Of a DNA stretch of 64,000 nucleotides, positions 1-8,906 are shown one piece after another. A program made the translations under genes and the position numbers. Under the pieces are notes generated by a model. It made no database searches. It saw only the letters and a program-made list of their open reading frames with translations, and had not been told where the DNA came from. Numbering within the stretch: the first letter of the stretch is position 1; each line of letters starts with the position of its first letter. The stretch comes from Microbacterium paraoxydans (lineage in GTDB: Bacteria > Actinomycetota > Actinomycetes > Actinomycetales > Microbacteriaceae), in NCBI RefSeq assembly GCF_900105335.1, contig NZ_LT629770.1, positions 1,612,001 to 1,676,000 on the forward strand. Reading direction: 5' to 3'.

Positions 1-3000
1 CGTGGCCGCGACGGACCGCCGCTCCCCCACGGTCAGTCCCACGGCGTCAGCGTCCAGGCTCACGCCCGTGACCGGCACCCCGGAGAGCGAGAACCCGATG
101 TCGTCGAAGTCGAGCGAGGCGTAGTTCTCCACGTAGAACCCGACCCGACCGGCCTTGCCGGGCCCGGGGTCGGCGCCTTCCAGCGCGATCGCCCCGTTCA
201 CGGAGATCCGGATCTGCCCGTCCTGCACGGCGATGCGGACGTGCGAGGTCTCCCCGGGGGTCAGGCCCTGCGCCGCCGGCACGACCTTCTCGGCGACGAC
301 CTTCCAGGCGTCGTCGAAGATCGTCCAGGTCGGCCCCGCCGCGGCCTGGCGGAAGCGGATGTAGCCGCCGCCCTTGCCGTTGCGGTCGTAGACGATGAGT
401 CCCGCGTTGGCGGGGGTCGTGGCCGGGGCCGTGACGTCGAAGTCGAGCACGAACTCCGTGAAGTCCCGCGGCAGGATGCTGTTGGCTCCCTTGAGGATGC
501 GGTACACCTTGTCGCCCGACGCATCCACCTGGATGGAGCGGTTCGGGTCGGTCGGCCAGCCGTTCGCCCCCGACTCGAAGTCGGTGAAGTGCAGCACGCC
601 GTCGCCCTCCTCGACGATCACCTCGATGGTCGCGGTCTTGGCGGCATCGGCCTTCGCCGTCGCCGTGACCGTGGTCGTGCCGGGGCCCATGCCGAGCACC
701 ACGCCCTTGTCGTTGACGGAGGCGACGGCGGTATCGGCCGAGGCGTAGGTCACCGCGGCGTCGTCGGCGTTCCAGGGCAGCGGAACGGCGCGCACGCGCA
801 CCTCGTCGCCCGCGTCGATCGTGAGCGTGTCGCTGTCGAACGCGATGTCCTCGAGCGGGATGGTCTGCGGCTGCTGCGTCTGCCCGATCGCGCCGTCGAC
901 GCCGATCTCGCCGAACGCGATGGCCTCGAAGCCCGGGATCTGGTCGAACACGGCCGCGTCCGCCTTCAGCGTGTAGTCGCCGTTCGCGGCGTCCACGAAG
1001 CCGGGGTCGGCGTCGGCCACCCAGTTGTCCTCGTAGTTCAGGAGGTTCTTCCCGTCTTTCGCGCCGTGCTCGTTGACGCCGGCCATGCGGGCCCGGTTCG
1101 GGTTCCACACGACGTTCTCCGCGAACGTGCTGTGGTTCGGGAAGTAGTGGTCGTCCTCGAAGAAGTGCGCGAGCTCGGGGTACTTCGTCAGATACGGCGT
1201 GCCGACGAAGTCGTTGTTGTCGGCGAACACCTTCTCCCAGGCCGGCATGTAGTCGCGGTCGACGACGTTGCCCTCCTGGTCGCCCATCCACTGCTCGTAG
1301 TTGTCGTACGGGGCGTAGGCGTCGACGAAGACGTTGTTGCGTGCCTCGATGTAGTCGGCCGAGCCGCTCTTGATCGCGCCGTTGCCCATGTTCACGAACA
1401 CGTTCTTCTCGATCGTGAGGTCCCACGTGAAGTTGTCGGCGTAGATGCCCTCGACGCCCGCCATGCCGACGCCGATGTCGTGGAAGTAGTTCTCCCGGAA
1501 CACGTGGCCGCGCTGCTGCGGGGTCTTGCCGGAGTTCATGTAGATGGCACCGAGGTCGTGGAACTGCTTGCAGACGTCGTACACCTCGTTGCGTTCGAAC
1601 AGGTGGTCGTTGCCGTGCACGATGATCCCGGGATGCGGGGCGTCGTGGATCTCGTTGTCCCTGGCGATGTTGCCGACGCCGTCGAACATCACGCCCGGAT
1701 TGTAGGCCTTGTGGTAGTACGCGAAGTCGGCGATCTCGGAGTTCTCGACCCGGTTGCGGCCGGGTTCGAGCGTCGTCTTGTCGCCGCCCTGGAGCACCAC
1801 GCCGACGCCGCCGACGTGAGTGAGCCGGCTGTCGGTCACGGCGTGGTCGCGGCCGCCGCGGTTCACCGGAATGCCGTCGTACGTGTAGCGCCCCGGCGAG
1901 TTGATGAGCACGCCGCCGTCGGTGAAGTTGCGGATGTCGCTGTGCGAGATCGTCACGTGCGAGCCGCCGAGGATCACCGCGGCCGTCGCGCGGCCGTACT
2001 CCATCACGAGGTCGTCGAAGTTCACGTACGAGGCTCCGTCGGCGCGCAGCATCGGCTCGTCGAGCGTCGTCACCGTCACGGCGCCGCGACCGGACGTGAA
2101 GGCCGCGTTCGGGATGAGGTACAGCTTCCCGGCGTCACGGTCGATGTAGTACTCGCCGGGGGCGTCGAGCTCCTCCAGCAGGTTCTGCGCGAAGTGGAAG
2201 TCGGGGAACCAGCTCTTCATGATCCCGGACATCTCGCCGTAGCGGAGGGTGATGGTCTTCGCCTCGGTGTCGATGCTCTCGATCTTGTTGTACGACCACT
2301 CCCAGCTGTAGCCGAAGATGCCGTCCAGCCAGACGTCCTCGGCTTGCGTCCAGTGCTTCGGGCGGTCGTAGCCGTAGCTGAACGTGCCGCCGCGCTCCTG
2401 CAGGTCGGCGTCGTTGCGGTCCGGCCCGGCGTCGATGATGTCGCCCATCTGCACCGTCGGGGTGGCCGCGTCGGCGTTGGGCCAGCGCGCGAGGGTCATG
2501 CCCTGGCCGTCGATGAACAGCTCCATGGGCGGGGTGGTGCTGACGTCGTTGGCCTTCCAGTAGCCGTGGCGGCTGAGCTGGCCGTAGTCGGTGATGCCGA
2601 GGTCGGCGAGGTCGATCCCGACGACACGGTCGCGGGCAGCCGGGTCGATGATGCGCTCGGTCACCGCCGCGTCGTCGACCGCGGCGAACTGGTCGCGCGG
2701 CAGCTCGCGACCGCCGGTGAGGGTGGCGGTCTCCCCCGGGTACGAGCGGTAGGTGATGGGGGCGTCGGCAGTGCCCGAGTCCTGCGCGCCGATCTCGAAC
2801 GACGCCGAGCGGGGGTACGTGCCCTCCCGGAGGTACACCGTGAGGCCGTCGTCCGGGAGCGCGGAGTCCGCCTTCAGCGCGCGGATCCGGTCGCGGGCGC
2901 CTTCCAGCGTCGCGAGGGGGTCGTCGATCGTGCCGGAGGCCGCGTCGTCACCTCCCGGCGCGAGGTAGAGGGCGTCGTCGTCCGCGGCCGCAGCCGCCGA

Positions 3001-3069
3001 CGGGACCGCCGCAGCGAGGGCGGATCCGAACACCGCCGCCAGGGTCAGGCTTGCCAGTACACGCTTCAT
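1..3069 (-). CDS. Secreted right-handed parallel beta-helix protein with Ig-like and jelly-roll domains (C-terminus outside window)
   Basis: The start is ATG at 3069, and 1023 codons stay open to the window edge, so the C-terminus is missing. Residues 1 to about 29 form a Sec signal peptide (MKRVLASLTLAAVFG, then an alanine-rich cleavage region). Residues about 30-720 carry short Asn/Asp/Gly-rich repeats such as NEIHDAPHPGIIVHGND, typical of a parallel beta-helix in polysaccharide lyases and glycosidases. Residues about 735-810 look like a Big_2 Ig-like domain, about 815-1000 like a lectin-type jelly roll, and a second Ig-like domain begins at about 1002 before the cut. It probably acts outside the cell on a polysaccharide; the substrate is not readable. 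It is divergent from the sugar importer to its right, with which it probably forms a utilisation locus. Fold confidence is high; enzyme class is open. Confidence 0.85.
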   Translation of the reverse strand, partial: MKRVLASLTLAAVFGSALAAAVPSAAAAADDDALYLAPGGDDAASGTIDDPLATLEGARDRIRALKADSALPDDGLTVYLREGTYPRSASFEIGAQDSGTADAPITYRSYPGETATLTGGRELPRDQFAAVDDAAVTERIIDPAARDRVVGIDLADLGITDYGQLSRHGYWKANDVSTTPPMELFIDGQGMTLARWPNADAATPTVQMGDIIDAGPDRNDADLQERGGTFSYGYDRPKHWTQAEDVWLDGIFGYSWEWSYNKIESIDTEAKTITLRYGEMSGIMKSWFPDFHFAQNLLEELDAPGEYYIDRDAGKLYLIPNAAFTSGRGAVTVTTLDEPMLRADGASYVNFDDLVMEYGRATAAVILGGSHVTISHSDIRNFTDGGVLINSPGRYTYDGIPVNRGGRDHAVTDSRLTHVGGVGVVLQGGDKTTLEPGRNRVENSEIADFAYYHKAYNPGVMFDGVGNIARDNEIHDAPHPGIIVHGNDHLFERNEVYDVCKQFHDLGAIYMNSGKTPQQRGHVFRENYFHDIGVGMAGVEGIYADNFTWDLTIEKNVFVNMGNGAIKSGSADYIEARNNVFVDAYAPYDNYEQWMGDQEGNVVDRDYMPAWEKVFADNNDFVGTPYLTKYPELAHFFEDDHYFPNHSTFAENVVWNPNRARMAGVNEHGAKDGKNLLNYEDNWVADADPGFVDAANGDYTLKADAAVFDQIPGFEAIAFGEIGVDGAIGQTQQPQTIPLEDIAFDSDTLTIDAGDEVRVRAVPLPWNADDAAVTYASADTAVASVNDKGVVLGMGPGTTTVTATAKADAAKTATIEVIVEEGDGVLHFTDFESGANGWPTDPNRSIQVDASGDKVYRILKGANSILPRDFTEFVLDFDVTAPATTPANAGLIVYDRNGKGGGYIRFRQAAAGPTWTIFDDAWKVVAEKVVPAAQGLTPGETSHVRIAVQDGQIRISVNGAIALEGADPGPGKAGRVGFYVENYASLDFDDIGFSLSGVPVTGVSLDADAVGLTVGERRSVAAT

Positions 3070-3134
3070 CGCGTCTCCGAACTGTCGCTTCCCGCACGGC
3101 CGATGCGCGCGGCGCCGCGGGAGCGGCTGCTCCG

Positions 3135-3163
3135 ACCGTAGCCAATCGATAATCGACTAGCAA
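3135..3163 (-). promoter_or_regulatory. Candidate promoter with operator in spacer, upstream of the beta-helix gene
   Basis: Read on the minus strand, TTGCTA (3163-3158) and TACGGT (3140-3135) are separated by 17 nt. The spacer contains the perfect 11-bp palindrome TCGATAATCGA at 3146-3156. This layout would allow repression by a bound dimer. Which regulator binds is unknown; the DeoR protein at 12.1-12.9 kb is one local candidate. Confidence 0.45.
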
Positions 3164-3230
3164 GGATCGATACTGATCGTTTCGGTTCGTCGCTGCGTCA
3201 GGACGCGCGCCCCACGCCGAGCAGGTGCTC

Positions 3231-3674
3231 CTAATGTTCTCGGGCCGCGAGGAGGGAGGTCGGGATGTGCCCGACCGCGAGGACGACCGCGGCCAGCGCG
3301 ATCCACGGGTTCTGCAGCCAAGCCGCTGTGCCGAGGAAGGCGGCCACCGGCGCGAGGGCCATCGGGACCGGGATGCCGAGGACGGTGTCGAACAGCGCCG
3401 CCCCGGGCCGGCCGCGGCGGAGGTAGCGGATCCAGAGGGCCCCGTACGCGAGCACCGCCAGCGCCACCGGCACCGCCCACCCCCACGCGATCGGGCCGGC
3501 CGCCGTGATCGCAGGGACCGTCATGCAGAGCGCCTGCCCTGCCCTCTCGAACACCAGGAGCACTCGGGGCACCGCCGGGCTCTCGAGCTTCGGTCTCGGC
3601 GGGAAGGGGATCAGCAGCAGGTTCGGCAGGAAGATCGCGAGACTCACCGCCAGGCCGAGCAGTGAGAACCCCAT
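3231..3674 (-). CDS. Small integral membrane protein, unknown function
   Basis: The protein has 147 residues from ATG at 3674; a TTG 33 nt upstream would add 11 residues without a better ribosome site. It is largely hydrophobic, with about four predicted membrane segments. The first is at residues 1-22 (MGFSLLGLAVSLAIFLPNLL). A short basic stretch (RYLRRGRPG) lies between segments. I do not recognise a named family. It sits between the secreted beta-helix gene and the promoter of the sugar importer, transcribed away from the importer. No operon partner is evident. Confidence 0.7.
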   Translation of the reverse strand: MGFSLLGLAVSLAIFLPNLLLIPFPPRPKLESPAVPRVLLVFERAGQALCMTVPAITAAGPIAWGWAVPVALAVLAYGALWIRYLRRGRPGAALFDTVLGIPVPMALAPVAAFLGTAAWLQNPWIALAAVVLAVGHIPTSLLAAREH

Positions 3675-3760
3675 GTCGCGATCGTACCGAGGGCTACTCC
3701 CGGGCAATCATTTCACAAAAGAAACACTTTCCACCACTTTCTGACTATTGCGCTCTCCAG

Positions 3761-3790
3761 TTGACGTCGCCGTAATCTGCCGGAAATACT
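3761..3790 (+). promoter_or_regulatory. Candidate promoter of the sugar importer operon
   Basis: TTGACG at 3761-3766 and AATACT at 3785-3790 are 18 nt apart, about 60 nt before the first permease gene. Just upstream (3721-3742) is an AT-rich stretch with a CACTTTC direct repeat that could be an operator. Confidence 0.45.
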
Positions 3791-3853
3791 GAGGAAGCCC
3801 GAGACCGCACCGCGAGAGTGCGGACACATCACCCCAGGCCAAGGATGACCTAG

Positions 3854-4774
3854 ATGACAGAACAGACCATTTCCTCACAGATAGGAACAGGTCGCCGGCC
3901 CCGTCGCCTCTCGGACGGGATGTTCGCGCTCCTCCTCACGGCTCCCGGCCTCGCGCTCCTCGCCGCCGTGGTCGTGTACCCGCTGATCACGGCCCTCATC
4001 ACCGCGTTCTACAAGCAGAGCCTCGTCGAGCCCGGCCGCGAGTTCGTGGGCTTCCAGAACATCGTCGACGTGCTCACCGGCGAGTTCTTCCCGCTCCTCA
4101 CCCAGACGCTCGTCTTCACCCTCGGCACGACCATCGCGCCGTTCGTGATCGGCTTCGGCCTCGCCCTCGCCCTGAACACGCGCATCCGCGGCGCCAAGGT
4201 GCTCCGCGGCCTCATGCTCATCCCGTGGCTGATCCCCGGCGTGGTCGTGTCGTTCCTGTGGATGTGGATCTTCAACGCCAACTACGGCGTGCTCAACGCG
4301 GCCCTGGAGACCGTCGGCCTCATCGACTCCCCCCAGGCGTGGCTCGCGAACCCCACCACCGCCATGATCGCCGTGATCGTCGCGAAGACGTGGCAGTCGT
4401 TCCCCTGGATGATGGTCATGCTCCTCGCCGGCCTGCAGACCGTGCCGATCGAGCTGCATGAGGCCGCCGAGATCGACGGCGCCGGCACCATCCGCCGCTT
4501 CTTCTCCATCACGGTCCCGCAGATGAGCGGCATCATCGGCCTCGTGATCCTGCTGGAGTTCATCTGGAACTTCCAGCACTTCGACATCATCTACGTCCTC
4601 ACCGGCGGCGGTCCCGCCGGCTCCACCCAGACGTTCGCGACCGCGGTGTACGAGACCGCGTTCGACGGCTTCGACCTCGGCCACGCCGGGGCGATCGGCC
4701 TGCTCTGGATGATCCTGCTGATGGCGCTCGTCGTCGTCTACGTCCGTCTGTCCGAGAAGGGAGAGAAGCGATGA
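3854..4774 (+). CDS. Carbohydrate ABC transporter permease, MalF/UgpA type
   Basis: This 306-residue inner-membrane permease of the CUT1 (MalFG) type has about six membrane segments. The cytoplasmic EAA loop, EAAEIDGAGTIRRFFSITVP at about residues 201-220, docks the ATPase. The ATG at 3854 follows an AAGGA ribosome site. It is the first gene of a permease-permease-binding protein operon, and its end overlaps the next start by four bases (ATGA). No ATPase is encoded in the cluster, as is usual for actinobacterial CUT1 systems that share an MsiK-type ATPase made elsewhere. The neighbouring secreted enzymes suggest that it imports oligosaccharides released from a polysaccharide. Confidence 0.93.
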   Translation: MTEQTISSQIGTGRRPRRLSDGMFALLLTAPGLALLAAVVVYPLITALITAFYKQSLVEPGREFVGFQNIVDVLTGEFFPLLTQTLVFTLGTTIAPFVIGFGLALALNTRIRGAKVLRGLMLIPWLIPGVVVSFLWMWIFNANYGVLNAALETVGLIDSPQAWLANPTTAMIAVIVAKTWQSFPWMMVMLLAGLQTVPIELHEAAEIDGAGTIRRFFSITVPQMSGIIGLVILLEFIWNFQHFDIIYVLTGGGPAGSTQTFATAVYETAFDGFDLGHAGAIGLLWMILLMALVVVYVRLSEKGEKR

Positions 4775-5676
4775 CCGCCGTGCTGACCGAGGAGACGGTG
4801 GCCGCCGTCTCCGCCCCGCCCGCCGCGCCCCGCCGTCGGCGCCACCGCGCCGACCGCCGTGCCTCCACCGTGAGCGCCTGGATCGCCGTCGTCGTGTTCG
4901 GCGGGTTCGCCCTGCTGCCCGTGTACTGGCTGCTCGCGACCTCGCTGACCCCGCGTACCGAGGTGTTCAGCTACCCGCCGAAGCTGTTCCCCACCGAGAT
5001 CACGTTCGAGGCCTACGCCGCCCTCGCGAACAACCCGGCCCTGTTCGGCTACCTCCGCAACAGCATCGTCGTCTCCGTCATCACCGCGATCCTCTCGGTG
5101 CTGGTATCGGCGTACATGGGCTACGCGTTCTCGAAGTTCCGCTACCGCGGCCGCCGCAGCCTCATGTACTTCGTGCTGGCGTCGCAGATGTTCCCGCAGG
5201 CGCTGCTGCTCATCACCCTCTACGCGGTGTTCTCGGCCTACGGCCTGCTCAACACCTACACGGCGCTCGTGCTGTCGTTCACGACGTTCACGCTGCCGCT
5301 GTGCGTGTGGATGCTGAAGGGCTTCTTCGACACGATCCCGGACGAGCTCATCGAGGCCGCCCGCGTCGACGGCGCCTCCCGCCTGCGCATCATCCACTCG
5401 ATCGTGCTGCCGCTGGCCGCCCCCGGCCTCATCGCCGCAGGACTGTTCGCGTTCGTCCGCGGCTGGAACGACTTCATCTTCGCCCTCACGCTCGCCGGTC
5501 CCGACAAGCAGACCCTGCCGCCGGGACTCGTCAACACGTTCATCGGCGAGGCGTCCACCGCCTGGCCCGAGCTCATGGCCGCTTCGCTCGTGGTCTCGCT
5601 CCCCGTGGCCATCGCGTTCATCGCCCTGCAGCGCTTCCTCGTCGGCGGACTCACCGCCGGCGCGGTCAAGGGCTGA
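4771..5676 (+). CDS. Carbohydrate ABC transporter permease, MalG/UgpE type
   Basis: This 301-residue second permease partners the upstream gene. It has an N-terminal basic tail, about six membrane segments and the EAA loop EAARVDGASRLRIIHSIVLP near residues 191-210. The C-terminus ends GGLTAGAVKG, typical of MalG-type permeases. The start overlaps the upstream stop (ATGA), so translation is probably coupled. Substrate is inferred only from context. Confidence 0.93.
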   Translation: MTAVLTEETVAAVSAPPAAPRRRRHRADRRASTVSAWIAVVVFGGFALLPVYWLLATSLTPRTEVFSYPPKLFPTEITFEAYAALANNPALFGYLRNSIVVSVITAILSVLVSAYMGYAFSKFRYRGRRSLMYFVLASQMFPQALLLITLYAVFSAYGLLNTYTALVLSFTTFTLPLCVWMLKGFFDTIPDELIEAARVDGASRLRIIHSIVLPLAAPGLIAAGLFAFVRGWNDFIFALTLAGPDKQTLPPGLVNTFIGEASTAWPELMAASLVVSLPVAIAFIALQRFLVGGLTAGAVKG

Positions 5677-5726
5677 CCCGCACCACCCCCTCATCCGCAG
5701 TCCCTCGAAGAAGAGAGAGCACCCTC

Positions 5727-7052
5727 ATGTCCGAGAACACCACCGTCTCCCGTCGCCAGCTGCTACAGTTCGCCGGGCTCGGCGCCGCCGGCCTCCTCCT
5801 CGCCGGTTGCATGCCGAGCGGCGGCGGCAGCGGCAGTCCGTCCTCCTCCCCCGGCGCCGGGCTCGGCGCGGGCGACTTCACCGCCACCGACTTCTCCTTC
5901 TCCAGCTGGTCGCTCACCGAGGAGGCCGCCGCCCCGGCCACCCGCGCGCTGCTCGACGGCTACAAGAAGACCAACGACGTCGGCATCACCGAGGTCTCCT
6001 TCCCCTACAACGAGTACTTCAAGCAGCTCATGCTGCAGGTGCGCGGCGGGCAGTTCACCGGCGCCGCGCACGTCGACGTCGCCTGGCTCGCCTCGCTGGC
6101 CGCGCTCGGCAAGCTGGAGGACGTCTCGGCACTCACAAAGGGCCGCGGCTACACCGCCTCGAGCCTGGAGGCCACGCAGCTCGACGGGAAGCAGTACGCG
6201 TTCCCGTGGACCATCGGCGCGATCGGGCTCATCACCAACTCCGAGCTCCTGAAGAAGGCGGGGATCTCCACGTTCCCGACCACCGTCGACGACTTCGAGG
6301 CGGCGCTGAAGAAGCTCAAGGCCCTCGGCGGCGGCCTCATCCCCTACGCCGCCTCGACCAAGGCCGCCCAGCTCAAGGACGTCCTCATCTGGATGCAGAC
6401 GTTCGGCAGCGACCTCGTCAAGGACGGCAAGGTCACGATCGGCGACGACGCGAGCATCGAGGCGGTGACCTGGTACAAGTCGCTGTACGACCAGGGGCTC
6501 ATCGCCGCCGACGTCGACCGCTTCGACGCCCGCTCCCTGTTCGCCCAGGGCCGCGCCGCGATCTACGACGACGCCCCCGTGGGCCGCGCGTCCGTCACGA
6601 AGGACTCGCCGGATCCCGACCTCGCCTCCAAGCTCGTGCCCGAGTCCCGCCCGGTGCTGAAGAAGGGCGACACCCCGCGCGCCCTCGTCTGGGGCGGCGC
6701 CATCGCCATCGTCGGCGGCGGCTCCGGCGACAGCACCCGCACGGCCGCGGACTTCGGCCAGTGGGCCACGAGCGACCTGAAGGCGGTGCTCGGCGACTAC
6801 GAGCTGCGCGGCCTGCCGCCCGTGACCGAGGAGGCGCAGTCCTCGAAGGAGGTGGCGTCCGACGCGTTCGGCGCCCGCTTCGCCGAGAAGATCACGGCGA
6901 CCGCCACCACCAACCCGTTCTGGCAGTACCCGCAGTACGCCCAGATCGAGACCGTGATCGCCGACCGCGTGCAGGCCGTCCTCGTCGGTCAGCAGAGCGC
7001 CAAGGACGCGATGGCGCAGGCCGGCGACCAGGCGCAGAAGCTGCTGGGCTGA
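5727..7052 (+). CDS. Extracellular solute-binding lipoprotein of the sugar importer (Tat-type signal)
   Basis: This is a 441-residue family 1 (MalE-like) substrate-binding protein. The true start is ATG at 5727 behind a GAAGAAGAGAGAG purine tract. The N-terminus has a twin-arginine motif (SRRQLLQ) followed by a lipobox (LLAGC, Cys about 28), so it is probably exported folded by Tat and lipid-anchored. A Gly/Ser linker follows the cysteine, then the two-lobed binding fold. It lies 50 nt after the second permease and 11 nt before the secreted BNR protein, in one operon. Confidence 0.93.
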   Translation: MSENTTVSRRQLLQFAGLGAAGLLLAGCMPSGGGSGSPSSSPGAGLGAGDFTATDFSFSSWSLTEEAAAPATRALLDGYKKTNDVGITEVSFPYNEYFKQLMLQVRGGQFTGAAHVDVAWLASLAALGKLEDVSALTKGRGYTASSLEATQLDGKQYAFPWTIGAIGLITNSELLKKAGISTFPTTVDDFEAALKKLKALGGGLIPYAASTKAAQLKDVLIWMQTFGSDLVKDGKVTIGDDASIEAVTWYKSLYDQGLIAADVDRFDARSLFAQGRAAIYDDAPVGRASVTKDSPDPDLASKLVPESRPVLKKGDTPRALVWGGAIAIVGGGSGDSTRTAADFGQWATSDLKAVLGDYELRGLPPVTEEAQSSKEVASDAFGARFAEKITATATTNPFWQYPQYAQIETVIADRVQAVLVGQQSAKDAMAQAGDQAQKLLG

Positions 7053-7063
7053 GGAGCATCGCC

Positions 7064-8869
7064 ATGACCCTCCGCTGGAAGGCCGGCGCCACCGCTGCCG
7101 CCGCCCTCGCCGCGCTCGTCCTCGCCGTGCCCGCTCCGGCCGCCGCCGCGACCCCGGACGTCGAGACCGTGCCCGTCACGGTCGACAGCTCCAACCAGTC
7201 CGGCTGGTGGAACCCGCTCGTCGTCGACGGCGACGAGACGTACTTCGCGTACAACGTGCCCGGTTCGGTGGCCGCGAAGCACCAGGTGAACCTCTCGGTC
7301 CGCGCCGCCGACGGCACGTGGACCACCGGCTGCCTGCGTCTGGCGACCGGGGCCTGCGCCGAGTACGCGGACGACAACGGCCACAACCAGCCGTCGATCG
7401 CGATCGACGGCGACGGCTACATCCACGCGTTCGTCTCGATGCACCACGAGCCCTGGAAGTACTTCCGCTCCACCGCGCCGTACGACGCGACCTCGCTCGT
7501 CGATGCGAGCGCGGAGATGCCCGACGCCGGGGCCGCGGTCTCCTACCCGGTCACGGCGCAGGGAGCCGACGGCGACATCTGGCTCATGGTGCGCATCGGC
7601 GCCGACCCGCAGGCTCGCCGCGACGGGGTGCTGTACCACTACGACCCCGTGGCCGGGACGTGGACCCGCGAGACGACGATCGCCGCCGCCGTGAACCACT
7701 CCTTCTACCCGGACGACCTCGAGGTCGACGCCGGCGGCAAGGTGCACGTGCTGTGGGAGTGGGGCCCGTGGCCCGCCGATCCCTACCGCCACCTCGGCTC
7801 GTACGCGGTGTACGACCCGGCCGCGGGCGGCTTCCGAGACGTCGCCGGGCAGGCGCTGCCGACCCCGATCCGCCCGGACACCCCCGGCGCCGTCGTGTGG
7901 CGCGGCTACGAGCCCGGCGAGACCATCGGCGACGCCGTGCCCGCGGTGCAGACCGCGAAGATGGCCCTGGCCGACGGCGAGCTCGTGGGCGTGACCTACC
8001 GGTACGCGGACGAGACCGAGAACGCTTTCGACGTGCGGTGGGCGACCTGGACCGGCTCTGCCTGGACGAGCGAGACCCTCGTGGACACGGACGCCCTCGG
8101 TGGCGGCGTGCAGACCATCGCGGCGCTCGACACCACCACCGCCGGCGGCGAGACCCGCGTCTACGCCGTGGTGTCGGTGCAGGACTGCGGCATCACCCGC
8201 AGTCAGACGGTGCTGCTGACCGCCGGAGCGTCCGGATGGACCGCCGACACCGTGGGCGACCCTGTCGTGGGCCAGCAGCGCCTCCGGGCGGCGACCCGCA
8301 CGGACGGCACCGACGTCGTCTACCTCAGCGCCCCTGCTGTCCCCAGCGGAGGGACGCTGCGGCATGCCGAGATCCCGCGCGACGGCCAGCCCGGCACCAC
8401 CAGCCTCTCCGCCATCGTCGCTTCCCTCCGCGGCGACGCCGGCGGCGAGAACCTGGCGCTCGGCGGCACCGCGACCGCCTCGTCCCAGCTCCGCGCCGAC
8501 ACCGGCCCGGAGAAGGCGATCGACGGCGGCTGCACGGATGCGAGCCGGTGGATCTCGGCGGCCTCCGACACCCAGCCGACCATCACGGTCGAGTGGGACG
8601 AGGCCGCGCCGCTGGACGTCGTCCGGGTCCGCAGCGGATACACGGTCGGCCCGCCGCAGACCTCCGTACTGCGCGACTTCACCGTCCAGCTGCGCACCGC
8701 GAGCGGCTGGGTCACGGTCGGCACCGTCACCGGCAACACGCAGACGACGGTCGTGGTCGACGCCCAGGGGCGGACGGCCGATGCCGTGCGCCTCGTCATC
8801 ACCGACCCGTCCGACTCCGCCACCGACGTCGCTCGCGTCTACGAGATCGAGGCGATCGCCGCGCGCTGA
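7064..8869 (+). CDS. Secreted BNR_4-family protein (PL24/PL25-like) with C-terminal F5/8 type C domain
   Basis: This is a 601-residue secreted protein with a Sec signal peptide ending in an alanine-rich stretch near residue 29. Residues about 35-450 form a seven-bladed-propeller-type BNR_4 domain. The motif around residues 106-130 (GHNQPSIAIDGDGYIHAFV, with His107, His121, His127 and His128) resembles the catalytic-histidine region of PL24/PL25 ulvan lyases. The C-terminal 135 residues (NLALGGTATASSQ onward) are an F5/8 type C/discoidin carbohydrate-binding domain. The start ATG at 7064 follows GGAG. It probably attacks a uronic-acid-containing polysaccharide outside the cell. The family resemblance is seen; the substrate is inferred. 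Confidence 0.8.
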   Translation: MTLRWKAGATAAAALAALVLAVPAPAAAATPDVETVPVTVDSSNQSGWWNPLVVDGDETYFAYNVPGSVAAKHQVNLSVRAADGTWTTGCLRLATGACAEYADDNGHNQPSIAIDGDGYIHAFVSMHHEPWKYFRSTAPYDATSLVDASAEMPDAGAAVSYPVTAQGADGDIWLMVRIGADPQARRDGVLYHYDPVAGTWTRETTIAAAVNHSFYPDDLEVDAGGKVHVLWEWGPWPADPYRHLGSYAVYDPAAGGFRDVAGQALPTPIRPDTPGAVVWRGYEPGETIGDAVPAVQTAKMALADGELVGVTYRYADETENAFDVRWATWTGSAWTSETLVDTDALGGGVQTIAALDTTTAGGETRVYAVVSVQDCGITRSQTVLLTAGASGWTADTVGDPVVGQQRLRAATRTDGTDVVYLSAPAVPSGGTLRHAEIPRDGQPGTTSLSAIVASLRGDAGGENLALGGTATASSQLRADTGPEKAIDGGCTDASRWISAASDTQPTITVEWDEAAPLDVVRVRSGYTVGPPQTSVLRDFTVQLRTASGWVTVGTVTGNTQTTVVVDAQGRTADAVRLVITDPSDSATDVARVYEIEAIAAR

Positions 8870-8906
8870 GCGGCATCACCACCCCTCCCGAAAGGAACCC
8901 ATCCCC

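Noticed and set aside
241..3141. 966-codon plus-strand frame opposite the beta-helix gene
   Set aside because: It is a GC-driven antisense frame rich in Arg/Val/His with no domain; the minus-strand frame has a signal peptide and a coherent fold.
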